DNA of 64,000 nt. Source: Nephrocerus scutellatus. Taxonomy: Eukaryota; Arthropoda; Insecta; Diptera; Pipunculidae. A program made the translations under genes and the position numbers. Each line of letters opens with the position of its first letter. Position 1 is the stretch's first letter. Positions 63,484 through 64,000 of this stretch are shown one piece after another. The notes under the pieces are model-generated. The model did not search any database, had not been told where the DNA came from, and was given only the letters and a program-made list of their open reading frames with translations. The stretch is from positions 79,659,375 to 79,723,374 of the forward strand of contig OX352765.1 of the NCBI GenBank assembly GCA_947095585.1, given 5' to 3'.

Positions 63484-63905
63484 GAATTCTAAATTTTCAT
63501 GCTGGTGCAGACGTTGTAGGTGTTTTGTTGCATTATGCTTAATTTCATCCGCGACAAGCTCGATCTTTAGATCTCGATGAAGGTTGTCGTTTCGTATGTA
63601 CCACGGTGCACGGTTCTTCTCTATTCTTTTTTATGTGTTCTTTCCATCTAAGTTTAACATCTAATATCATGCTAAGATATTTAGCAGTAGTATTCGCATG
63701 CGGTACTACCATCGAGTTTATCATTATTGGTATATTAGTATAACTTTTAGATTTGTTAAGTTCACTTGGATTGATTTAGCTTCATTTAATTTAATTCGCC
63801 ATTTCTTTGTCCAATTACATATCAGGTTAGTAGCCTTCTGTAATTTACTAGTGGAGTCATTGATATTTTTTGCTGTTGCAAGTATTGCGGTGTTAACAAT
63901 TGATC
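63484..63905 (-). pseudogene. Jockey-type RT thumb and C-terminal fragment
   Basis: Minus-strand translation: STSKLQKATNLICNWTKKWR and IKLNEAKSIQVNLTN, then NTAKYLSMILDVKLRWKEHI and KKNREE, a deletion, and NDNLHRDLKIELVADEIKHN followed by RLHQHENLEF. This is the thumb and C-terminal tail typical of jockey/F-like elements ('ANTAKYLGMTLDxKLRWKEHVKKK', 'RNDNLHxDLxxxxV'). Palm and upstream parts are absent. An 11-A run lies just outside its 3' end (63,472-63,482) on the plus strand. Confidence 0.8.
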
Positions 63906-64000
63906 ATAATATTTGGTGTGTCCGCCAGCAAGCAAGCCAGTTAACAGAGGAAATTAAAATTCTAATTTTTCATGTAAATTCTCTAATAACTAAAAGTATA
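63906..64000. other. Window end, nothing recognised
   Basis: AT-rich end of the window. It includes AGCAAGCCAGTTAACAGAGG, which faintly resembles the ending of the ~115-bp repeat blocks (GTCAGCCAGCCAGCC). Confidence 0.3.

Overview
The window looks like nuclear DNA of a higher (brachyceran) fly: AT-rich, with no operons and no host exon I can recognise, and packed with eukaryotic transposable elements of types common in Diptera (LOA/I-, RTE-, CR1- and jockey-type non-LTR elements, Tc1/mariner elements, a BEL/Pao fragment, a tRNA-derived SINE and a foldback-like repeat). The species cannot be fixed from the sequence. It reads as an intergenic region or large intron of a TE-rich fly genome. Family names come from protein motifs I recognise; no database search was run.

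Layout. 0.2-1.5 kb: two blocks of a roughly 115-bp repeat around an unrecognised two-frame ORF. 3.7-5.2 kb: BEL/Pao gag and LTR-like pieces. 5.2-7 kb: RTE, SINE and endonuclease remnants. 9-12.5 kb: a long decayed LOA/I-type element ('family Y'), with more pieces at 15.6, 18.0-18.9 and 51.4-54.3 kb. 15.1 kb: an isolated ~160-bp palindrome. 19.2-19.7 kb: two short non-autonomous copies of a DD41D mariner-type element in head-to-head inverted order, each with its transposase replaced by a pure A run. 21.65-23.6 kb: a decayed mariner with a SINE nested in it and a four-unit repeat. 23.98-26.76 kb: a young, 5'-truncated LOA/I-type insertion ('family X') with perfect target-site duplications and an open RT-RNase H frame. 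27.64-28.94 kb: a complete DD41D transposon with an intact 361-codon transposase, the likely source type for the short copies at 19 kb. 29.5-31.2 kb: a second RTE-like family. 33.3-34.8 kb: an endonuclease remnant with a tandem duplication. 38-41.9 kb: CR1-like RT, a decayed Tc1/mariner copy, a foldback-like element and a 780-bp, 12-bp-unit minisatellite that stays open as a His-Leu-Met-Ser repeat. 43.3-49.2 kb: CR1-like and RTE remnants. 56.6-60.5 kb: two older family X copies, one with the 5' inversion expected of twin priming. 61.8-62.6 kb: another array of the ~115-bp repeat. 62.8-63.9 kb: CR1-like and jockey pieces in opposite orientations.

The window is best read as a record of transposition. 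Only two long frames look alive or recently alive: the DD41D transposase (27,744-28,829) and the family X RT-RNase H frame (23,978-26,671). Almost everything else is broken by stops, frameshifts, deletions and nesting. The most useful threads are the DD41D element with its poly(A)-bridged short derivatives, the nested SINE with its own TSD, the inverted LINE copy, the foldback-like repeat shared by four loci, and two structures without a home: the 15.1-kb hairpin and the repeat cassette inside the mariner.
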